Assembly (NCBI GenBank): GCA_963662155.1
Contig: OY759262.1
Location: 55,073,990-55,137,989, forward strand
Length of the DNA stretch: 64,000 nucleotides
Direction of reading: 5' to 3'
DNA from: Lamellibrachia columna
Lineage: Eukaryota > Annelida > Polychaeta > Sabellida > Siboglinidae
The position numbers and the translations under genes were made by a program. Under the pieces are notes generated by a model, which worked only from the letters and a program-made list of their open reading frames with translations, had not been told where the DNA came from and ran no database searches. Positions within the stretch are counted from its first letter, which is position 1, and each line of letters begins with the position of its first letter. Of this stretch, positions 1 to 10,145 are shown one piece after another.

Positions 1-237
1 TTGTCTCAGGGCATACCCAAAGTTGTTTTGTCAGCAAACTGAGCAAAGTTGACAAATGCACCTGAAAAAGTATTATTAGCCACTTTTTTATATATCCTGG
101 TATGCTTTTTAAAGTGTTAATGAAAACCAGATGATACATTGATACTGTAGTAGCTTTCATTCTGTCAGCTCTGTGATCAGGACTGCTTTAAATCTCCTCT
201 GCATTTTGTATTTGTGTATATGACAGTGATTAAAACT

Positions 238-715
238 GCTTCCTCGGCTGATTTAGCCTATCGCAAATCCGGTTCGTTGGTGTCCAAATGTGTATTGTGT
301 GAATAGTTTATGTAACAACTAACATCAGTTCTGCAGTCGATTTAATAAAGAAATGCCAATTTTTTTTCAAATCATCGAAATAAATGACTGGTGAGGATCA
401 AAATAATGGATATCCAAAATTGTAAGCCCAGTGTGGGTAAATGCTGATCATGGGCGTGACTTTCATCCTCTCGCCGAGCACATGACAAGGTTAAAACATT
501 TCACCAAAGAAGAAAATTTTTATTTTTCAGCATTTCGATTTTCACTTCAGTTAATGCTTGAAAAAGCATTAATTAATTTAATAATTTGATGATATCACAA
601 AAACTACATACAAAAGTTTCACAAAAGAGCTAGCATGTCACAGTGGATACTAGGTAGGTTTGGTTTTTTGCAAATTTAATTTGAAATGAGACTAGCAAAA
701 AAATTGTATTGATTA
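238..715 (+). mobile_element. MITE family B, copy B1
   Basis: Non-coding element that recurs at 16752, 37093, 41230, 44766 and 53345 in both orientations. Shared landmarks are a CCTC-type end followed by TGATTTAGCC, a TTTAATAAA block, AAATCATCGAAA, TTTCACCAAAG, and near the far end GCTAGC with GTGGATACTAGGTAGG. The ends are imperfect inverted repeats of the CCTC(CTC)AATT type. It has no open reading frame, which fits a non-autonomous DNA transposon. This copy carries extra AT-rich sequence in its middle. The superfamily is not assigned. Confidence 0.65.
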
Positions 716-1260
716 AACACCTTTAACTTTACATATAATTAATTTTGTAAAAATTAAACCCATTTCAGGCAACATGATGATAATCTTTTCTGACCTTATC
801 ATTCCTAACAGGAAATTAATTCATGCAGTCACCATGTTGATATAATAAATTATATTATTCATACGGTGCACCTGCAGAGTATTCATATTACCTCTTAGTA
901 GAAGTAGTGTTTGTTAGTAGTGTTGACATGACAACGGTGATGTTGGTATTGTATTCAGTATGAACTTGTAATGTCAGGTATTATTTCCATTCCCATGTCA
1001 CAGCTTCATCAGCAAGGTTGCTCTTATATTTGTCGTGATTACTTGTGGTGTTGTGTTTAATGCTACTGTCAAGTTCTGTTAAAACTAGGCAGCGATCATC
1101 AGGTGTTAGTTTCTAATTTTTTAAACATGCGGACATTGCTGTATGTATTGTTAGCTGTGAATTTGCAATGTCAGTTACTTATATAACATTAAAGCTAATA
1201 CTTAAAGTATAACTACCAGCAGGAATATATAATCAGTTTCTTGTATAATAATGCTATGCA

Positions 1261-1415
1261 TTCACTGCAGTTATAAGAATCACATGAGATATAAACATAA
1301 TTAAGTTACATTCAATGCAGTTATAAGAATCACAGGAGAGATAAACATAATTAAGTTACATTCAATGCAGTTATAAGAATCACAGGAAAAAAATAAACAT
1401 AATTAAGTTACATTC
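1261..1415. repeat. 50-bp tandem repeat, 3 copies
   Basis: Three near-identical 50-bp units containing GCAGTTATAAGAATCACA and AAACATAATTAAGTTACA, differing at a few positions. No coding content. Confidence 0.85.
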
Positions 1416-1764
1416 AATGCAGTCACCATTCCAGTTATCAATGTCTATTGATCTTTCTTCGTAAGTTAAACATGTCCAGTGCATTGATTGAGTGCATTAC
1501 ATATCAAATAATCTGTCCCGGTCAGTACCACGATAATTGATTATGTTAACCCAACAGAAATTGTTGTGAACATAGTTGAAAATGTTAAGTTCACCCTTGC
1601 CTACCGAGGTAGCTGGTATTGGTGTTTTAGTTTAGGTGTACCGGATATTTGAAAGAAAAATTTTAATATTTAATGCATGTCGCCAATGCTATGCAATGAA
1701 TCCAATGTATATTATGTAATAATTAATTACACACCATAAAAATTCATATACTTGTGTCCATAGT

Positions 1765-2246
1765 TAGACTGGGTCAATTACATTACATCAGTTACAGTTA
1801 CACACCAATTACATTACATCAGTTACAGTTACACACCAATTACATTACATCAGTTACAGTTACACACCAATTACATTACATCAGTTACAGTTACACACCA
1901 ATTACATTACATCAGTTACAGTTACACACCAATTACAAATATCCATTGCACTTCCAAAATACCAATTCCAATTATTAATTCCATGTCAGAATAAACATTG
2001 AATTTCTGCATATTGTGGTAAATAATGGCAAACAGATATAATATACACTACATATTATTATATTTGATTGATTATCTGTAGTGAATAATTTGAGTTAAGT
2101 GACATGATGTAATTTTAAAAGTAATTGAAAATACCAATTACATTTTCATGAATAATTCCAGTTACTTTTAAAAACACCAATTCCAATTCCAGAATTGGAA
2201 TTGGTGTATCAATTCCAATGACAATCTAATTGACCCCAAGTCTGTC
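1765..2246 (+). mobile_element. MITE family A, copy A1
   Basis: The left end reads AGACTGGGTCAATTA and the right end AATTGACCCCAAGTCT, an imperfect terminal inverted repeat of about 15 bp. The interior has an internal palindrome of CCAATTCC/GGAATTGG and the block GAATAATTTGAGTT. An inverted relative lies at 22428-22922 and a partial one at 63937-64000. The left end is expanded into five 31-bp tandem units. No coding capacity. Confidence 0.65.
1775..1935. repeat. 31-bp tandem repeat, 5 copies, inside MITE A1
   Basis: Five exact 31-bp units starting at 1775, 1806, 1837, 1868 and 1899, each containing CATTACATCAGTTACAG and ACACACC, then a partial sixth. The repeat starts at the MITE end sequence GGGTCAATTA. 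Confidence 0.9.
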
Positions 2247-3230
2247 CACATTATAAGTATTCATACAGTTACTGTGCAGTTTGTTTACCATTTATAACCG
2301 GAACTAGTTTTGCGTGGTTCACTAATTTGAGACACTACAGGCCTTGTGTAGACTTGAATAATCGGAAATGCTACACACTGCAATGGAATAAATACCTGCA
2401 CACAACGGTGCACTGTCGGTGCTGGGACCCGATGAATATGTACAAGGAGATGGCATGGGGCAGTCAAGTCTATCATTTAAATGTTGCATCTCTCGCGTGT
2501 GCCATAGAACATTCAGTATAGCACTGTGGTAATCAGCATTGGCGCCATGGTACCCAGGGATGCATTCATTCATCCTTATGTGCTCTTGCTGGCATCTTTT
2601 GTGTGGGTCCTTCCTACCCATCCGTTCTGCTGGCTGGCGGTGCTCTTAGAGGTCACCACGAGTAGGTGGCGAAGACACTCATCATGTCAGATGCTCTGAA
2701 TAAGTTATATCAGCATTTGGGAGTCCTTAAACTGTGACAGAGTGCCTGGTGTAAGATGACGCATTCCTACTAGGGTGCGTGGGTATCATAGTGCTGATGT
2801 TGTACCAATTGACAGTGTCGAGGGTCAGCTTTTGAGGAAATAAAGTAACTTGTGTTGCCTTGTGTAATTGTAAATTTTTTCTCTCTTGCTATCCGATCAT
2901 GTAGCTTTTCTAGAGTGGACTGTCGCTGTTACAGCCCCCAGGTTTTAATGATGGATTAAGCTGTCCAGCTATTGCCATATTTCTTGTCACTGTTGCCTGG
3001 CATGGACTTGGTGTAGTACTGCTAATATGCTTTGTGACATTCAATTAAGCGCAACTGACTTTATACTTTGATTTGTTCTGCTCATATCTCGTATGATAAT
3101 AACAATGTCTTACCATTTTTACTACTCAATTATTAAGTTGTCAATATTATTAAGAGGACTGCGTGAAGAGGGATTTGGGGGGGATTGGGAGGGGAGTGGA
3201 GAACAAGGGCGAGGAATAGGTAGGAGTGGA
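2247..3230. other. unassigned non-coding stretch
   Basis: Unique-looking sequence with no convincing exon, splice-bounded open frame, tandem repeat or recognised transposon end. Short open frames on both strands at 2285-2621 overlap each other and lack family resemblance. Confidence 0.5.
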
Positions 3231-3245
3231 GACGGGTGGTGGAGA

Positions 3246-3418
3246 CTCACCCTGCCTCACTCAGCCTCACCCCGCCTCACTCAGCCTCACCCCGCCTCAC
3301 TCAGCCTCACCACGCCTCACTCAGCCTCACCACACCTCACTCAGCCTCACCCTGCCTCACCCAGCCTGAACACGCCTCACTCAGCCTCACCCCACCTCAC
3401 TCAGCATCACCCGCCTTA
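3246..3418. repeat. 20-bp minisatellite (CCTCACTCAGCCTCAC core)
   Basis: About eight to nine copies of a 20-bp unit built on CCTCACTCAGCCTCACC with minor substitutions. It produces proline/serine/histidine-rich frames that are not genes. Confidence 0.9.
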
Positions 3419-3599
3419 CCTCGGACCTCAGGAATAAAGAGGAGAGCAACATTAGTGTGTTGCATTATCACTGACATGGCAGTGTACGAATCATGCAAAT
3501 TGTCTAAATGTGATAGGTAAAGGTAACTTATACTGCACTGTATCCGGTCTATTGGACTGCTCAAAGGGCTTTTACACTCCATGCCCTAGCAGGCCTGTT

Positions 3600-3800
3600 C
3601 ACCCCATCAACAATGGGGTGTGGTAGCTGGGCAGTTAGAGCGTTGGACTTGGTTGAGTGGACTGGGATTCGAGTCCCCTTGCTGCCATTTCAAAACTTGG
3701 CCAATTTTGTTCACTCCTCATTGCACCCGTTCATTCATCTATATAAATGCAATACCTGGCTATATAGTCTAAATGTGATGAAGAAGAAAGATTTTAGTTG
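3600..3800 (+). mobile_element. tRNA-derived SINE, type 2
   Basis: The head resembles a tRNA with an A-box-like AGTTAGAGCGTTGG and a B box GATTCGAGTCC. The body contains GCTGCCATTTCAAAACTTGG and ends in ACCTGGCTATATAGTC and AAATGTGATGAAGAAG. A diverged relative is at 10436-10615. It is a SINE head and not a functional tRNA, because it does not close into a cloverleaf and has a SINE body attached. Confidence 0.65.
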
Positions 3801-4429
3801 ACTCCATCTAATCTTGCCCGTTATCAGGGAGAATTTTGTTTAACTGTACATTTTTTATGAGAAATCCCAGAAATGCCAGGCTGATTGTGATTGTGCTCAG
3901 CCCCCCCCCCCTTTTCAAAACCCTGAGGCCGGGTCTGTAATGATACATGAAACTTGAGTAGTTTCTGCTCCATGGGAGTTTGTCAACACAAATCATTTCA
4001 CCATGCCAACACATTAGGCATCTTCACTAACTGGAAGTGACGTGTACCCAAGTAAGAGAAAAATAACCAACTGTTTGATGAAGCTAAACATTATTAGAGG
4101 AAGTTAGCTGTCGTGTCATAAGAATGAGGACGTGTCAGTTGAAGTGGTAGTTCTTCATGGAAGCCTAGACCTAGTCTAGTGTAGAGTAGTACTCCAGTTA
4201 TATAGTGATTCATGACGTCAGAACGCACCTATGTATTTTATTGTATTTACACAACAACAACAGTTTTTCCCTGAAGTTTCTATCTCTACAGAGGTGAGTA
4301 GAGGGTCACTGCCAGCAATATGGCTTCAGGGTGGGTAGCGTAACCAAGGGGGTGGGATAGTTTAACGAAGGGTAGCATGCAGTATGCGTGGGTCATTAGC
4401 GTGGACGATGAGGTGTGGCGGGCGGACAG
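3801..4429. other. non-coding stretch upstream of IRF2BP promoter
   Basis: Contains an 11-bp C run at 3901 and no supported gene. GC content rises toward the right, leading into the CpG-rich region. One perfect CRE palindrome lies at 4213. Confidence 0.5.
4213..4220. promoter_or_regulatory. perfect CRE palindrome TGACGTCA
   Basis: Exact 8-bp CREB/ATF consensus about 1.16 kb upstream of the IRF2BP start codon. A second identical site is at 4460-4467. The motif is seen directly; binding is inferred. Confidence 0.45.
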
Positions 4430-5373
4430 CTAGAGCATTGTGGAGCTGACAGGCGATGCTGACGTCACCACACGGTTTTCACGTCAGTGGTACGTGCTTG
4501 CCGTCAACGTGATCGAGTCCTCGCGCGTCGCACGCACTACTTCAGCGCTTATTGATTTTTCTTTCAAGGCACTAGACAAACACGTGTGCGTGACGCGCCG
4601 TCAATGCACGCCGAACGTTCGTGTAGATATCCGGTCAATTTTAACAACGACTTAGTTGCAAGCAGACCCGTCTTGTTGGCATGCAAGCGTCGGCACGAAA
4701 CTGTCGCTAGACACGCGAGTAATTCGATTTTAATCTCGCCGTGCGACGGGACGCCGCACGGTTGACATGCACAGGCGTCGTTGCCGGCATTAATTCGACG
4801 TCAGTTGTACAATACAGCGTCGTCTAATTTAGGCGGCGAAGACCCCGCGACGGAGGCGAGTACGTTGCCCGCGGCCCGGCAGTGGCGAGTGAATGGAGCG
4901 GGGTGTGTGTGCTCAATCGTTGCCGCCGGCTACGGCAGTTCGGTCTAACTAGGTCGGCCCGTCTGTCGTGTTTTTATTTGCGCGCTGATCCGCCGCGATA
5001 CGAGGTATTATCGGCGTTGGCTGACGCTGGCGGCGTCGACTAGACCGCGGCGCGTTTTTACGGCGGCCCAGTTGTGAAATATTAGATGCGCCGTCCCGGC
5101 GGCAGTTGCCGGATTCGGTTGCACGAAAGTGTAATTAGTTAGTTGGCCGGCGGTGTCGGCGGGTCTATTGTATGCGGACGCACGCACGCACGCACACGCG
5201 AAAGGCAGGCGAGCAGACGTGCGCGGCATTGCAAGTGATTCGGCCGCTCAGCGCCCGTGTCTACACGATTGGGCGGCGCGTACAAATGGCGACGTAGAGC
5301 GGCGGTGGAAGAGAGGAACGCTACTCGGGCGGTAGGCAGACGAGAACCGAGTGGGACAACAACAGTCGACAAG
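4430..5373 (+). promoter_or_regulatory. CpG-rich promoter and 5'UTR of IRF2BP
   Basis: A conspicuous GC- and CpG-rich block, the only one of this size in the window, ending at the IRF2BP start codon. No TATA box is evident, as expected of a broadly expressed regulator with a CpG-type promoter. The transcription start cannot be placed from sequence alone. Open frames on both strands here follow from GC-rich composition. Confidence 0.55.
4460..4467. promoter_or_regulatory. perfect CRE palindrome TGACGTCA, second copy
   Basis: Second exact 8-bp CREB/ATF palindrome, at the left edge of the CpG-rich block and 247 bp from the first. A half site (GACGTCAG) follows near 4797. Confidence 0.45.
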
Positions 5374-7107
5374 ATGGCGGTGCCGCTGCCACAGCGCTGT
5401 CAGCGGCAACACTGCTACCTGTGCGATCTGCCGCGCACGCCGTGGGCGATGCTACACGACTTCTCCGAGGCGGTATGTCGCGGCTGTGTCAACTACGAGG
5501 GACCGGACCGTATAGAGATGGTGATAGAGGTGGCACGACAGATGAAGCGCGCGGCCGGCATCCAGGACGGCCGGCCGTCGTCGCACAAGCCGCCGGCCGG
5601 AGGGCTGCCGCGGGCGTGCATCGAGCCGGGGGTGATCGGACCGTCGCCTGCCGACCGCTACCCGATCCACGATGGACGACTGCGTAGCATGATGGAATTT
5701 AATGTGCTTCCAGTGGGCAGATTACCGAATAACATCGCCGGGAGCGGTTGTCACCCCCGACCAGACGACCACGACCTGCCCCGGCGTAGTCCCGGCCGCA
5801 CGGCTATCCAACCCATCCAACACCACGGCCCGGCGCCGCACGGCAGGGTGGTGCATTCGGTTGTCACGTTACCACCTGTCAATGGCAGGCCTCGTGACAA
5901 CGACGTTGATGACTCGTCAAATCATTCCATTGGAGATGCAAACAAGCGCACAGCAAGCGGCGAGGACCCATCCAGCCTCCCAGCGGTGGTCCGGGAAACA
6001 ATAGCTCCCCTCTCCAGTGCTACACCGTTCGGAGTGCGTTTCAAGAAAGACCATTCTCTCATGGGGCGTGTGTTTGCCTTTGACGTGTCGTCAAAGCCAG
6101 GCTTTGATTTTGAACTGAAAATCTTCATTGAATACCCCACTGGTTCATGTAGCGTGTATAACAGTGCTTCTGGGCTGGCTAAGCAGATGTACTGTGATTC
6201 AATGAAAGATCTAGGAAAAGGTCTGTCATCTGGCTTCAAGTATCTCGAGTATGAGATGAAGCAGGATTCGGGGGACTGGCGCCTGCTCGGTGATCTCTTG
6301 CCAGAGGCTGTGCGGGTGTTCAAGGAGCCGCTGAAGAAGGAACTGTTGCCCACAGCCAATGTGGAGGCCATGTCCCTACTGTCCTCCGCAATGCACCGGT
6401 CACTGTTTCACGGTGCCAAGCTTCCTATTTCTGTCCAGCGCAGCTTCGATATACAAATGCGAAAGCGAAAGGCGTCTCCCGATCTGGATGGGGAAGCTGG
6501 GAAAGTGGACAGCGAGTCGGCAAAGAGGCAGCAATGGGTACACAACCAGACGGAAGCCCTCAAACTGTCGATGGGCAACTGTGCAGCAGCAGGCAGTCAC
6601 TCTGGGCCACCAAGCTCGACGTCCGTGTCTCCCATGAGCAACCACGCAGCTACGCCTCCAGAGACAGGCACAGGCCTCTTGCAGAACGGCCCATCGCCAA
6701 TGGCAGCGTTAATGTCGGTGACGGACAAACTGCCAACCAGTTCTGTGAGTCGTGTGGACATGGAGCTGCTGACGACTGGGCACAGCGCTCATTCACCTCA
6801 CCCGGCTGCCCGGTCTGACTCTGGTCCACCTAATACGGAAACCCTCAAATGTACACTGTGTCTTGAACGACTCGAAGACACGCACTTCGTGCAGTGTCCG
6901 TCGGTGCCTGAACACAAGTTCTGTTTCCCCTGCTCTCGGGACAGTATCAAGAATCAGGGTGCCGGCTCGGAAGTGTATTGTCCGAGCGGTAAGAAGTGTC
7001 CGCTCGTTGGCTCGAATGTGCCATGGGCGTTTATGCAGGGAGAAATTGCGACGATTCTCGGCGAGGATTACAAGGAGAGGAAAATTAAGAAAGAACATGA
7101 CGCCTGA
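5374..7107 (+). CDS. IRF2BP: interferon regulatory factor 2-binding protein (IRF2BP1/2/L-like), intronless
   Basis: Nuclear transcriptional co-regulator of the IRF2BP family, known in vertebrates as IRF2BP1, IRF2BP2 and IRF2BPL. The 577-aa product is close to the 580-590 aa of IRF2BP1 and IRF2BP2. The N-terminal C4 zinc finger uses C14, C17, C35 and C38 and is followed by the family signature YEGPDRIEMVIE. A conserved middle block (about residues 200-330) includes TPFGVRFKKDHSLMGRVFAF and LSSGFKYLEYEMKQDSGDWR. RKRKASPD at 363-370 is an NLS-like patch. The C-terminal C3HC4 RING-type finger uses C493, C496, C508, H514, C517, C520, C536 and C542. The ATG at 5374 sits in a strong context (ACAAGATGG) and directly precedes the conserved N-terminus. 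The frame is open upstream but has no earlier ATG. The family is also single-exon in vertebrates. The vertebrate paralogue split cannot be resolved, so the symbol is for the family. Confidence 0.95.
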   Translation: MAVPLPQRCQRQHCYLCDLPRTPWAMLHDFSEAVCRGCVNYEGPDRIEMVIEVARQMKRAAGIQDGRPSSHKPPAGGLPRACIEPGVIGPSPADRYPIHDGRLRSMMEFNVLPVGRLPNNIAGSGCHPRPDDHDLPRRSPGRTAIQPIQHHGPAPHGRVVHSVVTLPPVNGRPRDNDVDDSSNHSIGDANKRTASGEDPSSLPAVVRETIAPLSSATPFGVRFKKDHSLMGRVFAFDVSSKPGFDFELKIFIEYPTGSCSVYNSASGLAKQMYCDSMKDLGKGLSSGFKYLEYEMKQDSGDWRLLGDLLPEAVRVFKEPLKKELLPTANVEAMSLLSSAMHRSLFHGAKLPISVQRSFDIQMRKRKASPDLDGEAGKVDSESAKRQQWVHNQTEALKLSMGNCAAAGSHSGPPSSTSVSPMSNHAATPPETGTGLLQNGPSPMAALMSVTDKLPTSSVSRVDMELLTTGHSAHSPHPAARSDSGPPNTETLKCTLCLERLEDTHFVQCPSVPEHKFCFPCSRDSIKNQGAGSEVYCPSGKKCPLVGSNVPWAFMQGEIATILGEDYKERKIKKEHDA

Positions 7108-8265
7108 AACCAGTTGTATTGTCCTCATTGGCTACGGTCTTAAGTGGTGGTGTGATAACTTCTAACTGGGGTGTCTGCATCACGAACAGAACCAAGTCAT
7201 AAATAATGTAGGAGGTGCAGAGAACTGAATGCTGCAGTACATTGTGGGCGATCAATGCAGATTGTGTGAACATCAAGTCATGTTTTATGCATCCTGCATG
7301 ACATTCAATAACATCTGATGTGTGAATGGGATGCTGAATGCAAGAGCAAGCTGACAGTGGTGCTGTGCGATTGGCTAGACGCACTCACATCGCCTGGGGC
7401 AGTGTCCACGCTAATCGGTGTCGCGAGACAGTATGGCCATCGACTGATATCATGTGGTGATTTTTATACGTTGCCTTACTGTCAAATCAGTATTTTATAA
7501 TCACTGTCTCAGATGTAGCTACCTAAGCAATCACTGCCAAGTGTAAATTTGACGTGCATGCTTGCAGACGTGCAGTACACACTCGTGTGCACATATACAT
7601 ACGAGCAGCATTAATTAGTGGATTAATCTGTAATGTTGTAATTGTTATACTACGTTGTTATGTGACATTGTTGCTGTTGAATATTGCGTTGAGTACAGTC
7701 CCACTGTTAAAAGCTCTGTCATTCCTTGTCTTGCTTTCTAGATGTTGCAGTTAACCAAGCATGTCTGCTTGTTTATGTAACTTGTCCGTTACATATGTGA
7801 TCAGGCAGTGTCTACAGAGTTCTCCAAGAACTTTCTAGCCCTCAGGCATCGTAAAGCAAGAATGGATGCGCAGACATGTTGGAACATGAAACCGCAGTTG
7901 CTAGTGTTATCGCTGAAAGAAAAACTCTGATATGCTGCATAGCAAATACTGATACAACTTCATTAAAGTCAGTTTGGTATACCCTACCAGACATATTATC
8001 TTTCATTGCATTTTGTGTGTGTTCATCTATTCCTGTCACAAACTTGTGTTTTACCATATCAGTGTGAGCATTTGAAGGCTAGGAGAATTTTATTGTGCAT
8101 TTCTTTGAATGATAGAAAATATTTCACCATGTGGCCCGCTGTCATCCAACACTTGTTTTGTTTACCATAATATTGGGTATGAAGAATGTACCTTAAAATA
8201 TTTGCTAAATATATGTGACACTGATGGTAGAATGTTATAGGCATTTTCACTCTTGTACTAGACAA
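7108..8265 (+). other. probable IRF2BP 3'UTR and flank
   Basis: AT-leaning sequence after the stop codon with no supported gene. ATTAAA at 7962-7967 is a possible polyadenylation signal. No canonical AATAAA was seen in the first kilobase. The transcript end is unknown, and the following minisatellite could lie within the 3'UTR. Confidence 0.4.
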
Positions 8266-10145
8266 GTGTTTCCAATTGTAGTGGCTGATCACTAGGCATT
8301 TCCAACTGGTTTAACGGTATTGGCTAGTCGCTGTAGACATTTCCACCTTGGTGCTGTGTATATCGGCTGGTAGCTTTAGATTTCCACCTTGGTGCTGTGT
8401 AGTGTCTGGTCACCCGCTGGTCACTCTAGACATTTCTAGCTTGGTGCTGTGTAGTGGCTGGTCACCCGCTGGTCACTCTAGACATTTCTACCTTGGTGCT
8501 GTGTAGTGGCAGGTCACCCGCTGGTCAATCTAGACATTTCTACCTTGGTGCTGTGTAGTGGCTGGTCGCTGTAGACATTTCCACCTTGGTGCGTTATAGT
8601 GTAGGCAAGTGTTTCCAACTGTAGTGGCTGATCACTAGGCATTTCCAACTAGATTCACAGTATTGGCTAGTTGCTGTAGACATTTCCGCCTTGGTGTTGT
8701 CTAGTGACTAGTCACTGTAGACATTTCCACCTTGGTACTGTGTATATTAGCTGGTCGCTGTAGACATTTCCACCTTGATGCTGTGTAATGGCTGGTCGCT
8801 ATAAACATTTTCACCTTGTTGCTGTGTAGTGGCTGGTGACCTGCTGGTCGCTGTAGACATTTCAACCTTGGTGCTGTCTAGTGGCTGGTCGCTGTAAACA
8901 TTTTCACCTTGTTGCTGTGTAGTAGCTGGTGACCTGCAGGTCGCTGTAGACATTTCAACCTTGGTGCTGTCTAGTGGCTGGTCGCTGTAAACATTTCCAC
9001 CTTGATGCATTATAGTTGCTGGTCACTAAAGACATTTCCACCTTGGTGCTGCATAGTCGCTTGTCACAGTAAACATATCCATCTTAGTGTTGTGTAGTGG
9101 CTGGTAACTGTAGAGATTTCCACTGTGGCGTTGTGTAATGGCTGGTCACTGTAGACATTTCCACCTTGGTGCTGTGTAGTGGCCAGGGTTGAAAAAAAAT
9201 CATATTTTTTTTAATCTGGCATATAGACATTTATATAGATGTTTATATTTATAAACCCTTTCAAACGTGTTCTATTCAAATCGATTTGGGTACTTGTCTT
9301 AACAGAGGGTACATGATTTTTGCTTATATAAAGACATTAGGCAATGTCCACAAGGCCTCACCCCCTGTAGTTGCATAATCTGTCTTGGAAAGGAGAGCAT
9401 GCTGTGTGTCTGTGGCTGTAGCTGTGATAATTATTGTTTGCTGAGAGGGTGGATTAGCACCTGTCCAGGACTCTGTGTACTCTATGGGTCTCCAACCAGA
9501 CTGCAAACTGGTACAGTATTAAACAGTTGTCACCAAGACTGTCTCACTTAAGTCAACATACTGAATTGGTAACAACTAGCACAACTCTAAGTGGACTTTA
9601 ACTCAGGGCTTGTGACTTGAAAAGATACTTCTTCTTGAAGACAAGTGTGTGTGGCTTCACTGCAATCAGAAAGGGAATAGCTCAAACATACACAATGTCA
9701 TAAAATATTTGACTATCAGGCTGTCTGGTGACAATACAACTATACAAGTGTGCACACATTGTGCTTTTGTATTAAAAAAACATACAAAACTTTGTTGACC
9801 TCGATGCTTGTATACAATTATTTGTGTTAAATTAATATAAATCAGCGATTAAAAAAATATTTTTGGTGATTTAAATCATGATTTAAATCAAACAACCCTG
9901 GTAGTGGCTGGTTGCCGTAGACATTTCCACCTTGCTGCTGTGTAATGGCTGGTCGCTGTAGACATTTCCACCTTGGTGCTGTGTAATGGCTGGTCGCTAT
10001 AGACATTTCCACCTTGGTGCTGAGTAGTGGCTGGTCGCTGTAGACATTTCCACCTTGGTGCTGTGTAGTGGCTGGTGGCTGTAGACATTTCCACCTTGGT
10101 GCTGAGTAGTGGCTGATCGCTGTAGACATTTCCAGTTTTCCACCT
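8266..10145. repeat. 41-bp minisatellite, interrupted by a hAT-type element
   Basis: Units of about 41 bp built on GCTGGTCGCTGTAGACATTT and CCACCTTGGTGCTGTGTAG. The left portion (8266-9183) is diverged and includes units with GTCACCCGCTGGTCAC insertions. The right portion (9901-10145) is more uniform. The array is split at 9184-9900 by a transposon, so insertion came after array formation. Confidence 0.9.
9184..9900. mobile_element. hAT-type non-autonomous DNA transposon (717 bp)
   Basis: Begins CAGGGTTG and ends CAACCCTG, an exact 8-bp terminal inverted repeat. It is flanked by an identical 8-bp duplication, GTAGTGGC, at 9176-9183 and 9901-9908. Eight-bp target duplications with CAGGG-type ends are diagnostic of the hAT superfamily. 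The interior is AT-rich with TTTAAATCATGATTTAAATC near the right end. A 60-codon minus-strand frame (9324-9506) is not recognisable as transposase. Confidence 0.85.

Noticed and set aside
3612..3690. Possible tRNA gene
   Set aside because: A- and B-box-like sequences are present, but the molecule does not close and a SINE body follows; the same applies at 12247, 30380 and 43748.
5257..5373. Upstream in-frame extension of IRF2BP
   Set aside because: It would start at GTG, not ATG. The conserved N-terminus begins at the ATG at 5374, which has a strong initiation context.
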